Source of the DNA: IDS-8 sp964424805
GTDB lineage: Bacteria > Pseudomonadota > Gammaproteobacteria > Steroidobacterales > Woeseiaceae
Length of the DNA stretch: 61,147 nucleotides
NCBI GenBank assembly: GCA_964424805.1
Contig: CAYRKH010000013.1
Location: 1 to 61,147, forward strand
Direction of reading: 5' to 3'
The translations under genes and the position numbers were made by a program. A model generated the notes under the pieces. It did no database searches. It worked only from the letters and a program-made list of their open reading frames with translations, and was not told the DNA's origin. Within the stretch, counting starts at the first letter, position 1, and every line of letters begins with the position of its first letter. Shown here piece after piece: positions 49,542 through 58,223 of this stretch.

Positions 49542-51875
49542 ATGGCCATTTTCCGCGGCGCCCTTCTCCAGGCCTCCTGGCGCACCGCGTCCGGGATCGA
49601 CGGCGGCCGGATTCCCGTCGTGCACCTCTACGGGCGGCTGGAGGACGGCGGGACCTTCCTGGTGAGGGACGACCGGCCGCGGCCGCACTTCTACATCCGG
49701 CAGGCGGCCGCCGATATCGCCCGCCCGCTGGTCGGACCCGCGCTGCAGGCCTGTAGCGAGGTCACGTTCGAGGGGGCGCCGGTCGCGCTCGTCACGGCGG
49801 CGGTGCCCTCGGATGTGCCACCCCTTCGCGAGCGCCTGCACGGCGAAGGGGTCGAGACCTTCGAAGCCGACGTACGGTTCGCGACCCGCTACCTCATCGA
49901 GCGCGGCATCAAGGGCGGCTGCGAGATCGAGGGCGACCCGCTCCCCGGCGAGGGTGTCTCGTGGGTGTTCGACAACCCCGTCCTGCGACCTGCCAAGGTC
50001 CAGGTCACGCCGCGAGTGCTGTCGTTCGACATCGAGACCGATATCGCCGGTGAGCAGCTCCTCGCCATTTCGCTGTACGGCGCTGGAATCGACGAGGTGC
50101 TGATCGTCGACGGCAGCGGCCGGCCGATGCCGGAAAAAGCCACCCGCTGCGCGGACGAGCGCGCCGCGCTGGACGCGTTCTGCGAGCGGGTGCGCCGCTT
50201 CGACCCGGACGTCATCACCGGCTGGAACACGATCGATTTCGATTTCACCGTGCTGCAGCGCATCGCTGCTCGCCTTCGGCATCCGTTCCAGCTCGGCCGC
50301 GACGCCGGGCCGATGCGCATCCGCAAGGCCGAAGGCTACTTCGGCAGCGGACAGGCGTCCGTACCGGGTCGCCTCGTGCTCGACGGTATCGACCTGCTGC
50401 GAGGCGCGTTCGTGCGCATGGAGGAATATTCTCTCGAAGCCGTTGCGCGGGAGGTGCTCGGCGAAGGCAAGGCGCTCAAAGGCGACGTGCACGGCCGCGG
50501 CGAGGAGATCGTGCACAACTACCGGAACGACCTGGACGCCTTCGCGCTGTACGCGCGCACCGACGCGCGGCTCGCCTATGACATCATCGACAGGCTCGCG
50601 CTCGTCCGCCTCGCCTTCGAGCGCAGCCAGCTCGCGGGCATGATGCCCGACCGCGTCGCGGCGAGCATCGCCTCTTTCGATTTCGTCTACCTGAGCGAGC
50701 TCCAAAAGCTCGGCATCGTCGCGCCGACGGTGCGCTCGGGCGATTCGCGCGTGCACGCGGCGCAGCAGGGCGGACACGTGCTGGAGCCGGTCGCCGGGCT
50801 GCACCGCAACGTGTGGGTGTTCGACTTCCGCAGCCTCTACCCCAGCGTGATCCGCACCTTCAACATCGACCCGCTCTCGTACGTGCCGGACCCCGAACCC
50901 GGCGAGGACCTCATTCGCACGCCCGGCGGCGCGTTCCGCCGCGCGCATGCGATCCTGCCGCGGCTGTTAGACGAGCTGTTTCCGCGCCGCGCCGCTGCCA
51001 TCGAGGCGGGCGACAAGGTGAAGGCCCACGCCATCAAGATCCTCATGAATTCCTTCTACGGCGTGCTCGGCACGCCCGCCTGCCGTTTTTACAACCCGGC
51101 CCTCGCCAACTCGATCACCGGCACCGGTAAGGCGCTCCTGCTGTGGTCGAAGCGCTGGTTCGAGAATGCGGGCTTTCGCGTGCTGTACGGCGACACGGAT
51201 AGCCTCTTCGTCGAGTCCGGCTTGCCGGAAGAGACCGCCGGGGCGCGGGGCGCGGAACTGGCAGCCGGGCTCAGCGAAGCGCTCGCAGAGCACGTCCGCG
51301 AACGCTGGAGCGTGGAGAGCCGGCTCGAGCTCAAGCTCGAGAAGCTGTACCGGCGCCTGTTCCTGCCTACGGCGCGGCACAGCGCCCGCGGCGCCAGCAA
51401 GCGTTACGTCGGCCTCAGGACGGACGGCGAGATCCAGTTCGTCGGCATGGAGGTGGTACGCAGCGACTGGACCGCGCTGGCGAAGGACGTGCAGCGCGAA
51501 CTCTACCGCCGGCTGTTTGCCGACGAGCCGGTGGAGGACTACCTCGCCCGCGTCGTCGCGGAGCTGCGCCGCGGGGCGCTGGACGATGCGCTCGTCTACC
51601 GGAAGCGGCTGAGGAAAGCGGCAACGGCATACACCGCTACCACGCCGCCGCACGTCGCCGCGGCGCGCAAATCAGGCCGGCGGCCGGGGCGTTCGATCAG
51701 CTACGTCATGACCTCGGACGGCGCGGAGCCCGTCGACAACATACGGCACCCGATCGACCGCGAGCACTACGTCATGAAACAGGTCAAGCCCGTGGCGGAG
51801 CCGGTGCTCTCGGTGCTGGGACTCCGCTTCGAGCAGGTGATCGGCGATGAGCGGCAGATCGAGATGCTGTTCTGA
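49542..51875 (+). CDS. polB: DNA polymerase II (family B)
   Basis: 777 aa, near the 783 aa of E. coli Pol II. Exonuclease motifs: SFDIETD with D163, GWNTIDFDF and YARTDARLAYD. Polymerase motifs: DFRSLYPSVI (D428), KILMNSFYGVLG and YGDTDSLFV (from 549). High-fidelity repair polymerase used in replication restart and translesion bypass in E. coli. No LexA box was recognised in the 75-bp upstream gap. Catalytic residues are all present. Confidence 0.95.
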   Translation: MAIFRGALLQASWRTASGIDGGRIPVVHLYGRLEDGGTFLVRDDRPRPHFYIRQAAADIARPLVGPALQACSEVTFEGAPVALVTAAVPSDVPPLRERLHGEGVETFEADVRFATRYLIERGIKGGCEIEGDPLPGEGVSWVFDNPVLRPAKVQVTPRVLSFDIETDIAGEQLLAISLYGAGIDEVLIVDGSGRPMPEKATRCADERAALDAFCERVRRFDPDVITGWNTIDFDFTVLQRIAARLRHPFQLGRDAGPMRIRKAEGYFGSGQASVPGRLVLDGIDLLRGAFVRMEEYSLEAVAREVLGEGKALKGDVHGRGEEIVHNYRNDLDAFALYARTDARLAYDIIDRLALVRLAFERSQLAGMMPDRVAASIASFDFVYLSELQKLGIVAPTVRSGDSRVHAAQQGGHVLEPVAGLHRNVWVFDFRSLYPSVIRTFNIDPLSYVPDPEPGEDLIRTPGGAFRRAHAILPRLLDELFPRRAAAIEAGDKVKAHAIKILMNSFYGVLGTPACRFYNPALANSITGTGKALLLWSKRWFENAGFRVLYGDTDSLFVESGLPEETAGARGAELAAGLSEALAEHVRERWSVESRLELKLEKLYRRLFLPTARHSARGASKRYVGLRTDGEIQFVGMEVVRSDWTALAKDVQRELYRRLFADEPVEDYLARVVAELRRGALDDALVYRKRLRKAATAYTATTPPHVAAARKSGRRPGRSISYVMTSDGAEPVDNIRHPIDREHYVMKQVKPVAEPVLSVLGLRFEQVIGDERQIEMLF

Positions 51876-51903
51876 CCCCTTCGGCAAGGAACCCGCCGCA
51901 GCC

Positions 51904-53076
51904 CTATCCCGATTTACCGTCCACCCTCGGCCGCAGCAGTATCGGCGTGTAAACCCAGGCGTACAGCAGGAAGGCGGCGAACCAGAGCAGGCCGGCGCAG
52001 ACGACGACGTGCGCGTAGTCGAGCGGCAGCACGGTGGGGCCGAACACCCGCACCGCGGCCGCCGCCACCAGGAAGGCGTAGGCCCAGGCGATCGGCTTCG
52101 CGACCGCGAGCGGCCGCCCGGTATGGCCGAGCGACGCGCGCGTCATCACCGCGAGGATCATGGTCGCGGCGGCGCCGGCACCCAGCGCATGCGGCCAGTG
52201 CACGGCCCACGCGCCGCCGCCCAGCATGGCGGCCGCCTTCAGGAGCAGCCCGATCGGCAGCCAGGCGTAGGCCGCGTGCAGCACCCACACGATCGGATCC
52301 CTGAACGTGTGCAGCGTCTGCCAGCCGATCATGCGCGCGGCGTGTGCCAGTGCGGCAATCGACGCGACGGCGGCCGTCGTCCAGTGTGCCGGCGCGGCGA
52401 GATCGAACAGGATCAGCGCGACCATGCTGCCGATGGCCAGCCGCTCCACGACCGGCCAGCTGCGCACCTTCACCTGGATGCCGCGGTTGCGTAGCGCCGC
52501 CGCGGTGAACGCCGGGACGATGCGCCCGCCGATCACGGTGACGAGGAGCAGCACGATGTAGAGGGCGATGCGCACGGACCGGCTCGCCAGCAGCACGTCG
52601 GCATTGGCAAGCCCGTAGAGGAACGCCGCGTCCGTCGCCCAGAGCGCGAAGATCACGACCAGCAGCGGCCGGTTGCGATTCGTCGACCGGAACAGCGCGG
52701 GCGCGAGCGTCGCGGCCAGCGCGGGCAGGAACGCGAGCTCGGCCACCGCGACCAGCCACAGCGGTAGCACGCCCGCCGCGGCCATCGCCGCGCGGCCGGC
52801 GAGCCAGGCGCAGAACAGGAGGATCAAAGGCCGCCCCGCGTAGCCGCGCGAGCCGGTCCAGCTCGGCACGGCGGTCAGCATGAAGCCGCCGATCGCCGCG
52901 GCCACGAACCCGAACAGCATCTCGTGCGCGTGCCACAGGAACGCCGGCAGCATGCCGAACGGCGCGGACCCCGCCCGGTAGAGCAGGAGCCACACGCCCA
53001 GCGCCATCAGCGCGTACCAGCCCGCGGCGAGGAAGAACGGCCGGAAGCCGTAGGCGAACGGCACGAGGCGCGCCAT
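51904..53076 (-). CDS. nnrS: NnrS family protein
   Basis: 390 aa, about 12 transmembrane helices. FAYGFRPFFLAAGWYAL, AFLWHAHEMLFGFVAAAIGGF and LTAVPSWTG identify NnrS, a heme- and copper-containing membrane protein induced with NO metabolism. Its His residues in WHAHE and DYAHV may bind heme. The start overlaps the stop of the SirB2-like gene (ATGA), so it is its second cistron. Probably protects cells under NO stress (family knowledge). Confidence 0.92.
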   Translation of the reverse strand: MARLVPFAYGFRPFFLAAGWYALMALGVWLLLYRAGSAPFGMLPAFLWHAHEMLFGFVAAAIGGFMLTAVPSWTGSRGYAGRPLILLFCAWLAGRAAMAAAGVLPLWLVAVAELAFLPALAATLAPALFRSTNRNRPLLVVIFALWATDAAFLYGLANADVLLASRSVRIALYIVLLLVTVIGGRIVPAFTAAALRNRGIQVKVRSWPVVERLAIGSMVALILFDLAAPAHWTTAAVASIAALAHAARMIGWQTLHTFRDPIVWVLHAAYAWLPIGLLLKAAAMLGGGAWAVHWPHALGAGAAATMILAVMTRASLGHTGRPLAVAKPIAWAYAFLVAAAAVRVFGPTVLPLDYAHVVVCAGLLWFAAFLLYAWVYTPILLRPRVDGKSG

Positions 53077-53477
53077 CAGTTCACCAGCGCCCGCAGCGGT
53101 CCGAGCGGATGGTGCGCGCGGGCGACGGCGATCATGGACCCGTACACCGCCAGCGCACCCAGGAAGGTCGCCAGCCTGACGCGCGGCGTGCGACCGCGCT
53201 TCAGCGCGAAGGTGCCGAGGCCAACGTACACGACCAGCAGTACCAGCTTCACGGCCAGCCAGCCGTTCGCGTACAGCGCCGTCGGGAGGATCGCCACCAG
53301 CGCCAGCGCGGCCGCGAGCAGCACGCTATCGATGGCGTAGCTGACGTAGCGCACCGGCGCGACCATCGGCCAGCGCGCTCGCGCCTGCACGGCCAGTCCG
53401 CGCAGCAGGAAAAGGCTGCCGCTCGCGATTACCGCCGCCATGTGTATCCACTTGATCTGCGGGTAGAACTCGATCAT
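53076..53477 (-). CDS. SirB2-like small membrane protein
   Basis: 133 aa, four transmembrane helices. FYPQIKWIHMAAVIASGSLF, MLRGLAVQAR-like start and WLAVKLVLLVVYVGLGTFALK match SirB2 (PF04247), a family often next to NnrS. Function unknown. An FNR/DNR-like site lies just upstream (53514-53527). The start of nnrS overlaps its stop. Confidence 0.85.
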   Translation of the reverse strand: MIEFYPQIKWIHMAAVIASGSLFLLRGLAVQARARWPMVAPVRYVSYAIDSVLLAAALALVAILPTALYANGWLAVKLVLLVVYVGLGTFALKRGRTPRVRLATFLGALAVYGSMIAVARAHHPLGPLRALVN

Positions 53478-53513
53478 CAGCGCGGCATGCTACTCCGAAA
53501 CGGGAGCGGCGTC

Positions 53514-53527
53514 CTGATCCAGGTCAA
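53514..53527 (-). promoter_or_regulatory. FNR/DNR-type box before sirB2-like/nnrS operon
   Basis: On the minus strand TTGACCTGGATCAG, which matches TTGAT-N4-ATCAA at eight of the ten specified positions. The centre is 43 bp upstream of the first start codon. The adjacent gene encodes an FNR-type protein with the right recognition helix (E-x-x-S-R in ETVSRIL), so control of this operon by it is plausible. Confidence 0.7.
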
Positions 53528-53535
53528 GCGGAAAG

Positions 53536-54282
53536 TCAGGTCCGGAGCACGTTGCGCGCCAGCTCCTCGAGCCGCGGGAGGTTCAGGATCTCGATCTCGC
53601 GACGCTCTACCCGGACGAGTTCCTCGTCGCGGAACCGGCGCAGGATGCGGCTGACCGTTTCGGGAACGAGCCGCAGGTAGTTCGCGATATCGGCGCGCGT
53701 CATCGGCAGGTGCAGCCGGGTCGATGAGAAGCCGCGTACGGCGTAGCGCCGCGACAGGCTGACCAGGAACGCCGCCATGCGTTCCTCGGCATCGAAATCG
53801 CCGGCGAGCAGGCCCGCCTTGCCGATGTCCTCGCTGAGCAGCCGGAACAGTTCCTGCTGCAGCCCCGGCACTTTCGTCGCGAGGGTCGCCATCTTCGGGA
53901 ACGAGAAGCGGCACAGCTCCACCGCCTCCAGCGCCACGGCGTTGCAGGGGTACCGGGCGCGCGAGATCGCGCTCAGCCCGATGACCTCGCCGGGCAGGTA
54001 GAACCCGAGCACCTGCTCCCGGCCCTCGAGGTCGGTCACGTAGGTCTTGATCGTGCCCGAACGCACCGCGGCGATGGCGTTGAAATCGTCGCCTTCGCGG
54101 AAGACGTGCTGGCCTTCCCGGTAGGGGCCCGTATGCTCGACCAGCACGTGCATGTCACGCAGCCGCATCTTGTCGTAGCCGCTTTCCAGGCAAACGGTCG
54201 AAAAGGCGCAGCTGCTGCAGAAATTGAGCTCGTCGCCGTCGTCCCTGAGTGGCCCTGCCGGTGTGTATCTCGGTCCATCCAC
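53536..54282 (-). CDS. fnr: FNR-type [4Fe-4S] transcriptional regulator
   Basis: 248 aa from the GTG at 54282 (VDGPRYTPAG); the longer frame to 54465 has no homology. Cys22, Cys25 and Cys31 (FCSSCAFSTVC) with Cys124 (VELCRF) give the cluster ligands of FNR/ANR. The cyclic-nucleotide-like fold (residues ~45-160) is followed by a winged helix with MTRADIANYLRLVPETVSRIL; E-x-x-S-R is the FNR-type DNA contact. Oxygen-sensing activator of anaerobic genes. It sits next to nnrS and 1.5 kb from the nor genes. Confidence 0.93.
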   Translation of the reverse strand: MDGPRYTPAGPLRDDGDELNFCSSCAFSTVCLESGYDKMRLRDMHVLVEHTGPYREGQHVFREGDDFNAIAAVRSGTIKTYVTDLEGREQVLGFYLPGEVIGLSAISRARYPCNAVALEAVELCRFSFPKMATLATKVPGLQQELFRLLSEDIGKAGLLAGDFDAEERMAAFLVSLSRRYAVRGFSSTRLHLPMTRADIANYLRLVPETVSRILRRFRDEELVRVERREIEILNLPRLEELARNVLRT

Positions 54283-54317
54283 ACCGCGATTATACGTGGC
54301 CCGGCCGGTAACGCGGC

Positions 54318-55037
54318 CTATTCGTCGAGGACCGGCGTGAACCCGCCGTAGATCAGGCGCGGACCGTCGAAGGGCATTCCGTCCGGTCCCGGCTGCAGGC
54401 GTTCGTCCTTCATGAGCTTCGCCCAGGCAGCGTCGCGGACCGCTTTCGAAGGCCACTCGATCCACGAATAGACGATGAGTTCATCCGGCTTCGCCTGCAC
54501 GGCTCGCCTGAAGTCGGTCACCTTCCCGTCGGGGAGGTCATCTCCCCAGCATTCCACGACCCGGCTCGCGCCATACTCCCGGAAGATCGGCGCACTTTTC
54601 ATTGCCAGCTGGCGGTACGCCTCCTTTTTATCCCGGGGAACGGGGACCAGGTAGCCGTCCGTATAACCCGTCTTCCCGGCGCCACCTTCGTCGAGGAACG
54701 CCTCGAAGCCGCCGAAAATCATGCGCCGCCCATCGAACGGCATCGTGGATCCCGCGTCCTTCATGCGCGGATCGTTCATCATCTTCCCGTTGGCCGCATC
54801 CCGCGCTGCACGATCCGGGTATTCGAACCAGGCAAAGACGACGCTCTCGCCTTCCTTCGCTTTCACCGCGCGGCGGAAATCGGTGATCTTGCCCTCCGGG
54901 ACATCGTCCCCCCAGTTTTCGGTCACGCGGGTCGCGCCGAACTCCCGGAACAGGGGACACGCCTCGGCAGCGTGGCGGATGTAGGCATCTTTGTTAGCGG
55001 TGGGCACCGCGGCGACGAAACCTTCGATATAGCTCAT
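54318..55037 (-). CDS. Tandem DUF1428 protein
   Basis: 239 aa from ATG 55037 (MSYIEGFVAAVP). Two copies of the ~115-residue DUF1428 domain: residues ~1-115 (CPLFREFGATRVTENWGDDV, MPFDGRRMIFGGFEAFLDEG) and ~120-239 (APIFREYGASRVVECWGDDL, MPFDGPRLIYGGFTPVLDE). DUF1428 is a dimeric alpha-beta barrel family usually encoded as a single domain, so this is an internal duplication that would form the dimer in one chain. Function unknown. 35 bp upstream of fnr in the same direction. Confidence 0.88.
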   Translation of the reverse strand: MSYIEGFVAAVPTANKDAYIRHAAEACPLFREFGATRVTENWGDDVPEGKITDFRRAVKAKEGESVVFAWFEYPDRAARDAANGKMMNDPRMKDAGSTMPFDGRRMIFGGFEAFLDEGGAGKTGYTDGYLVPVPRDKKEAYRQLAMKSAPIFREYGASRVVECWGDDLPDGKVTDFRRAVQAKPDELIVYSWIEWPSKAVRDAAWAKLMKDERLQPGPDGMPFDGPRLIYGGFTPVLDE

Positions 55038-55216
55038 GGCCTTGCTCCTGCAACAGGTTCCTGAAAAGAACCGGACACCAGGTAGTCGGCAGGGGACGCC
55101 CGGAATCGACATCGCGCGGCAAATTCCCCGAAACGACCGATCCAGGCATCCCGCCGGTGCGGCCCGGCGCCGGCGGGCGACCGGGCACCGCCGGGCTCAT
55201 TGTCGCTGCCGCGGCT

Positions 55217-55600
55217 TCATTGCGCCGGCACGTCGGGCGTCGCCGGATGGAACTGGCCGAACGAGCACGTTGCGCCCGGCATGAAGCCGCCGCCGACGTT
55301 GTTCAGGACCGTGAACATGTCGATGCTGCAGAGCTGGTTCAGGGTCGTCCGGTACATGATGGTGTCGTTGCGCCGCAAGGCGGGGCATCGGCGCGACAGG
55401 TGGTTGTTGTAGATGCTGCCGTCGCGCATGTAGAACAGGATGTGGTGCTCGTCCACGATCTCGATGCGGTCTACCGAACGCAGGCTCAGGCAACTCCTCG
55501 CACCTTCCGGCAGCGCCTCGCCGTCGGCCACATGCTGGTCGGCGGTCGCGCATGCCGCCGTGACGAGCAGCGCGGCGAGTGAAATCAGTATCGGTTTCAT
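55217..55600 (-). CDS. DUF6491-like lipoprotein
   Basis: 127 aa from ATG 55600. Lipoprotein signal (LISLAALLVTAAC, lipid-attachment Cys at residue 17), then a short domain with CLSLRSVDRIEIVDEHHILF, YNNHLSRRCPALRRND and LCSIDMFTVL. This pattern matches small DUF6491 proteins of gammaproteobacteria; four Cys in the mature part suggest disulfides. Function unknown. Divergent from the nor genes; the 240-bp interval 55601-55839 has inverted repeats (GCAAACT 55616-55622 with AGTTTGC 55636-55642) but no clear FNR box. Confidence 0.75.
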   Translation of the reverse strand: MKPILISLAALLVTAACATADQHVADGEALPEGARSCLSLRSVDRIEIVDEHHILFYMRDGSIYNNHLSRRCPALRRNDTIMYRTTLNQLCSIDMFTVLNNVGGGFMPGATCSFGQFHPATPDVPAQ

Positions 55601-55839
55601 TTGAGCTTCCTCCGGGCAAACTACCACGAGAAGCCAGTTTGCCTCTTGCCCGGGGAGTGTGCACGTGACCGGTCTGAAAGCCGGCCGACAGGCCAAAAAC
55701 CGGGCTACTCCTGTAGTTTGGCGCAATGCGAGCGCCGGGCCTTTGCCGGAACCTTGTCGCCGGAATGCCTGGTTCGTGCCGCAAACGCTTGCAACCGGCT
55801 GAAACAGCAAGTAGTTTAATCGCCGTCGCCCCGCCACAT

Positions 55840-55977
55840 ATGGAAAACGGTATGCGAGAAGCAGCATTGTTCCCCGTGCTGAAGGTCCTTAGCTGGCTCG
55901 TGCTGCTCCTGATGGCGGTCTCCGCCGGCTACGCGTACTTCACCGTGGTGAGCCACTGGTCCAGCATCGCGGTCTGA
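55840..55977 (+). CDS. Small single-helix membrane protein upstream of norC
   Basis: 45 aa from ATG 55840 (MENGMREAALF); ATG 55852 is an alternative. One transmembrane helix (VLKVLSWLVLLLMAVSAGYA). It is 13 bp before norC in the same direction, so likely part of the operon. Some nor clusters carry a short membrane protein such as NorF; this is too short to assign. Confidence 0.6.
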   Translation: MENGMREAALFPVLKVLSWLVLLLMAVSAGYAYFTVVSHWSSIAV

Positions 55978-55990
55978 CGGAGCGCGCAGC

Positions 55991-56827
55991 GTGACCAACC
56001 GGCAAGCACGGCATTTCGCGGTCGCCAGCACCGCCATTGCCGCTTTCATCTTTCTCGCACTCACCGTCGACAGCCACCGCCAGTTTCCCGAGCTGACCAA
56101 CGCGGAGAACATCACGCCCGAGGTCATCCACGGCATGGACGTCTGGCACAAGTTCAACTGCATCAATTGCCACACGCTGTTCGGCGAAGGCGCCTACTAC
56201 GCCCCCGATCTCACCAAGATCGCGCAGCTCCGCGGCAGGCCATATCTCGAGGCCTACATGCGCAATCCCGCGCAGTTCTATAACGAGGAAACGCATCGCC
56301 GCCTGATGCCGCAGCAGAACCTCGCGGACGACGAGATCGCGGATCTCGTCACCTTCCTCGACTGGGTCAGCAACGTCGATAACCAGGGCTGGCCTCCGCG
56401 GCCGATCTACGTCACCGGCGGCCTGACCCGAGCGGCGTCCGCCGGCGCGGCCCAGGCCGCGGACTACCAGCCGCGCCCCGTCACGGCGGACGACAGCGCC
56501 ATCGCGCGCGGGGAGAACCTGTTCCACACCGTGACTCCGGCTTGCAACGCCTGCCACTCGATGCAACCGGGCGCCGACATGGCGGGTCCCTCGCTCGCCG
56601 GTATCGCCACGCGCGCCGCCGAGATCATCGAGTCCCCCGACTACACCGGCGAGGCCGAGGACGTGATGGGCTACATCCTCGAATCCATCCGCGAACCCAG
56701 CGCGTACCTGGTGCCGGGCGCCATGTATTCGGCCAACGGTGTTTCGTTCATGCCCACTACCTATACCGAAACGATGACCGACGAGGACATCGAAGCCCTG
56801 GCGGCATACCTCGAGTCATTCCGGTAG
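55991..56827 (+). CDS. norC: Nitric-oxide reductase cytochrome c subunit with two heme sites
   Basis: 278 aa from GTG 55991. An N-terminal membrane anchor (residues ~8-26, AVASTAIAAFIFLALTV) is followed by a NorC-type cytochrome domain: DVWHKFNCINCHTLFGEGAYYAPDL (CINCH at 57-61, Met106). After ~75 residues a second cytochrome c domain has CNACH (185-189) with a possible Met254 ligand. Normal NorC has ~150 aa and one heme, so this is about twice as long. It passes electrons to NorB. Starts the norCBQD order. Confidence 0.93.
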   Translation: MTNRQARHFAVASTAIAAFIFLALTVDSHRQFPELTNAENITPEVIHGMDVWHKFNCINCHTLFGEGAYYAPDLTKIAQLRGRPYLEAYMRNPAQFYNEETHRRLMPQQNLADDEIADLVTFLDWVSNVDNQGWPPRPIYVTGGLTRAASAGAAQAADYQPRPVTADDSAIARGENLFHTVTPACNACHSMQPGADMAGPSLAGIATRAAEIIESPDYTGEAEDVMGYILESIREPSAYLVPGAMYSANGVSFMPTTYTETMTDEDIEALAAYLESFR

Positions 56828-56855
56828 TCACGCGCGGAACCGTACGGAGTCTTCG

Positions 56856-58223
56856 ATGCGCTACAGGTCCCAATCCGTCGCTTACTGGTATTTCGCGGTC
56901 GCCGTGCTGCTTTTCGGGCTCCAGGTCGTGTTCGGGCTCCTGTCGGCGGTGAAGTATCTCGGCCCCGATCCGCTGCTGTACATCCTGCCCTTCGACGTGA
57001 CCAAGACCGTCCACACGAACCTGCTGATCGTGTGGGTGCTGACCGGCTTCATGGGCGCCACGTACTGGATGGTGCCGGACGAATCGCGCGCCGAGCTTCA
57101 CAGCGTCAAGCTGGCGATGATCCAGCTCGCGCTGTGGGCGCTCATGGGCGTCACCGCCATCGTCGGTTACTTCTTCCGTTACGGCACCGGCAACAAGATG
57201 CTGGAGCAGCCGCTCCCGCACAAGATCACCATCGTCGTCTGCATGCTGATCTTCCTCTACAACATCGGCATGACCATCAAGAAGAGCGGCCGCTTCACCA
57301 CGACGGAAGGCGTGCTGCTGCTCGGCCTCGGCAGCGCCGCCGTGCTGTACCTCCCGGCGCTGCTGCACTACGAGAACTACACGGTCTCGATCTTTTACCG
57401 CTGGTGGACCATTCACCTGTGGGTCGAAGGGGTGTGGATGATGATCATGGGCGCCTTCCTCGCGTACCTGCTCATCCGGCTCTCGGGCGTTGACCGCGAA
57501 GTGATGGAGAAGTGGCTTTATGTCATCGTCGGGCTGGTGTTCATCGCCGGCATTCTCGGCACCGCTCACCACTATTACTGGGTCGGCGTGCCGACCTACT
57601 GGCTGCCGATCGGCGGCTTCTTCAGCGCGCTCGAACCGGCGGCGCTCGTCGGCATGGCAGCCTACGCGTACGCCGCAACGCGCCGCTCGGGACTCGCGCA
57701 CCCGAATGCGCTGGCGCTCCACTGGACCATCGGCAGCGCCGTCTTCGCGCTGTTCGGTGCGGGACTGCTCGGGCTCGCGCACACCTGGCCTTCCGTCAAC
57801 AAGTGGACGCACGGCACGCTGATCACCGCGATGCACGGGCATTCCGCGTTTTACGGCGCGTACGCCATGATCACGCTCGCGATGATCACCTACGCGATGC
57901 CGTCTTTGACGCACGGGCGCAGCGAAAAAGGCAGCACGATGGGCTACTGGGCGTTCTGGCTGCAGGTATCCGGCATGTTCGGCATGACCCTGGCGTTCGG
58001 GACCGCGGGAATCGCACAGGTTTACCTCGAGCGCATCATGGGTCTCGGCTTCATCGAAACGCAGCTCAAGATCCAGGTGCACTTCCTGATGCTCATGCTG
58101 GCGGCGTCCGTCTTCGCGCTCGGCGTGGCACTCTTTGTCTACGATTTCTTCCGGCACCGGCCCCGTTTCGGCGATGCCGGGCCGGTGGCCGCAGAGCCGC
58201 AGCCCGCCGCCTCGTCACCGTGA
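56856..58223 (+). CDS. norB: Nitric-oxide reductase large subunit
   Basis: 455 aa, about 12 helices. Ligands of the cNOR family are all present: His53 (TVHTNLL) and His329 for heme b, His327 for heme b3, and His187, His238 and His239 for FeB; Glu191 (HLWVEG) and Glu260 (SALEPAALV) match catalytic Glu211 and Glu280 of Pseudomonas NorB with a constant shift of 20. Reduces 2 NO to N2O with electrons from NorC; not the quinol type, which has a fused N-terminal domain. norQ overlaps its stop. Confidence 0.96.
   Translation: MRYRSQSVAYWYFAVAVLLFGLQVVFGLLSAVKYLGPDPLLYILPFDVTKTVHTNLLIVWVLTGFMGATYWMVPDESRAELHSVKLAMIQLALWALMGVTAIVGYFFRYGTGNKMLEQPLPHKITIVVCMLIFLYNIGMTIKKSGRFTTTEGVLLLGLGSAAVLYLPALLHYENYTVSIFYRWWTIHLWVEGVWMMIMGAFLAYLLIRLSGVDREVMEKWLYVIVGLVFIAGILGTAHHYYWVGVPTYWLPIGGFFSALEPAALVGMAAYAYAATRRSGLAHPNALALHWTIGSAVFALFGAGLLGLAHTWPSVNKWTHGTLITAMHGHSAFYGAYAMITLAMITYAMPSLTHGRSEKGSTMGYWAFWLQVSGMFGMTLAFGTAGIAQVYLERIMGLGFIETQLKIQVHFLMLMLAASVFALGVALFVYDFFRHRPRFGDAGPVAAEPQPAASSP

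Noticed and set aside
48669..50948. A 759-aa minus-strand frame across the VOC and polB genes
   Set aside because: Shadow frame; polB has all catalytic motifs on the plus strand.
55601..55839. FNR or NsrR site before the nor genes
   Set aside because: Inverted repeats are present (GCAAACT with AGTTTGC), but nothing matches TTGAT-N4-ATCAA or an NsrR consensus well enough.
56757..58157. A 466-aa minus-strand frame antisense to norB
   Set aside because: Composition is His/Arg/Asp-rich without domains, and norB is unambiguous.
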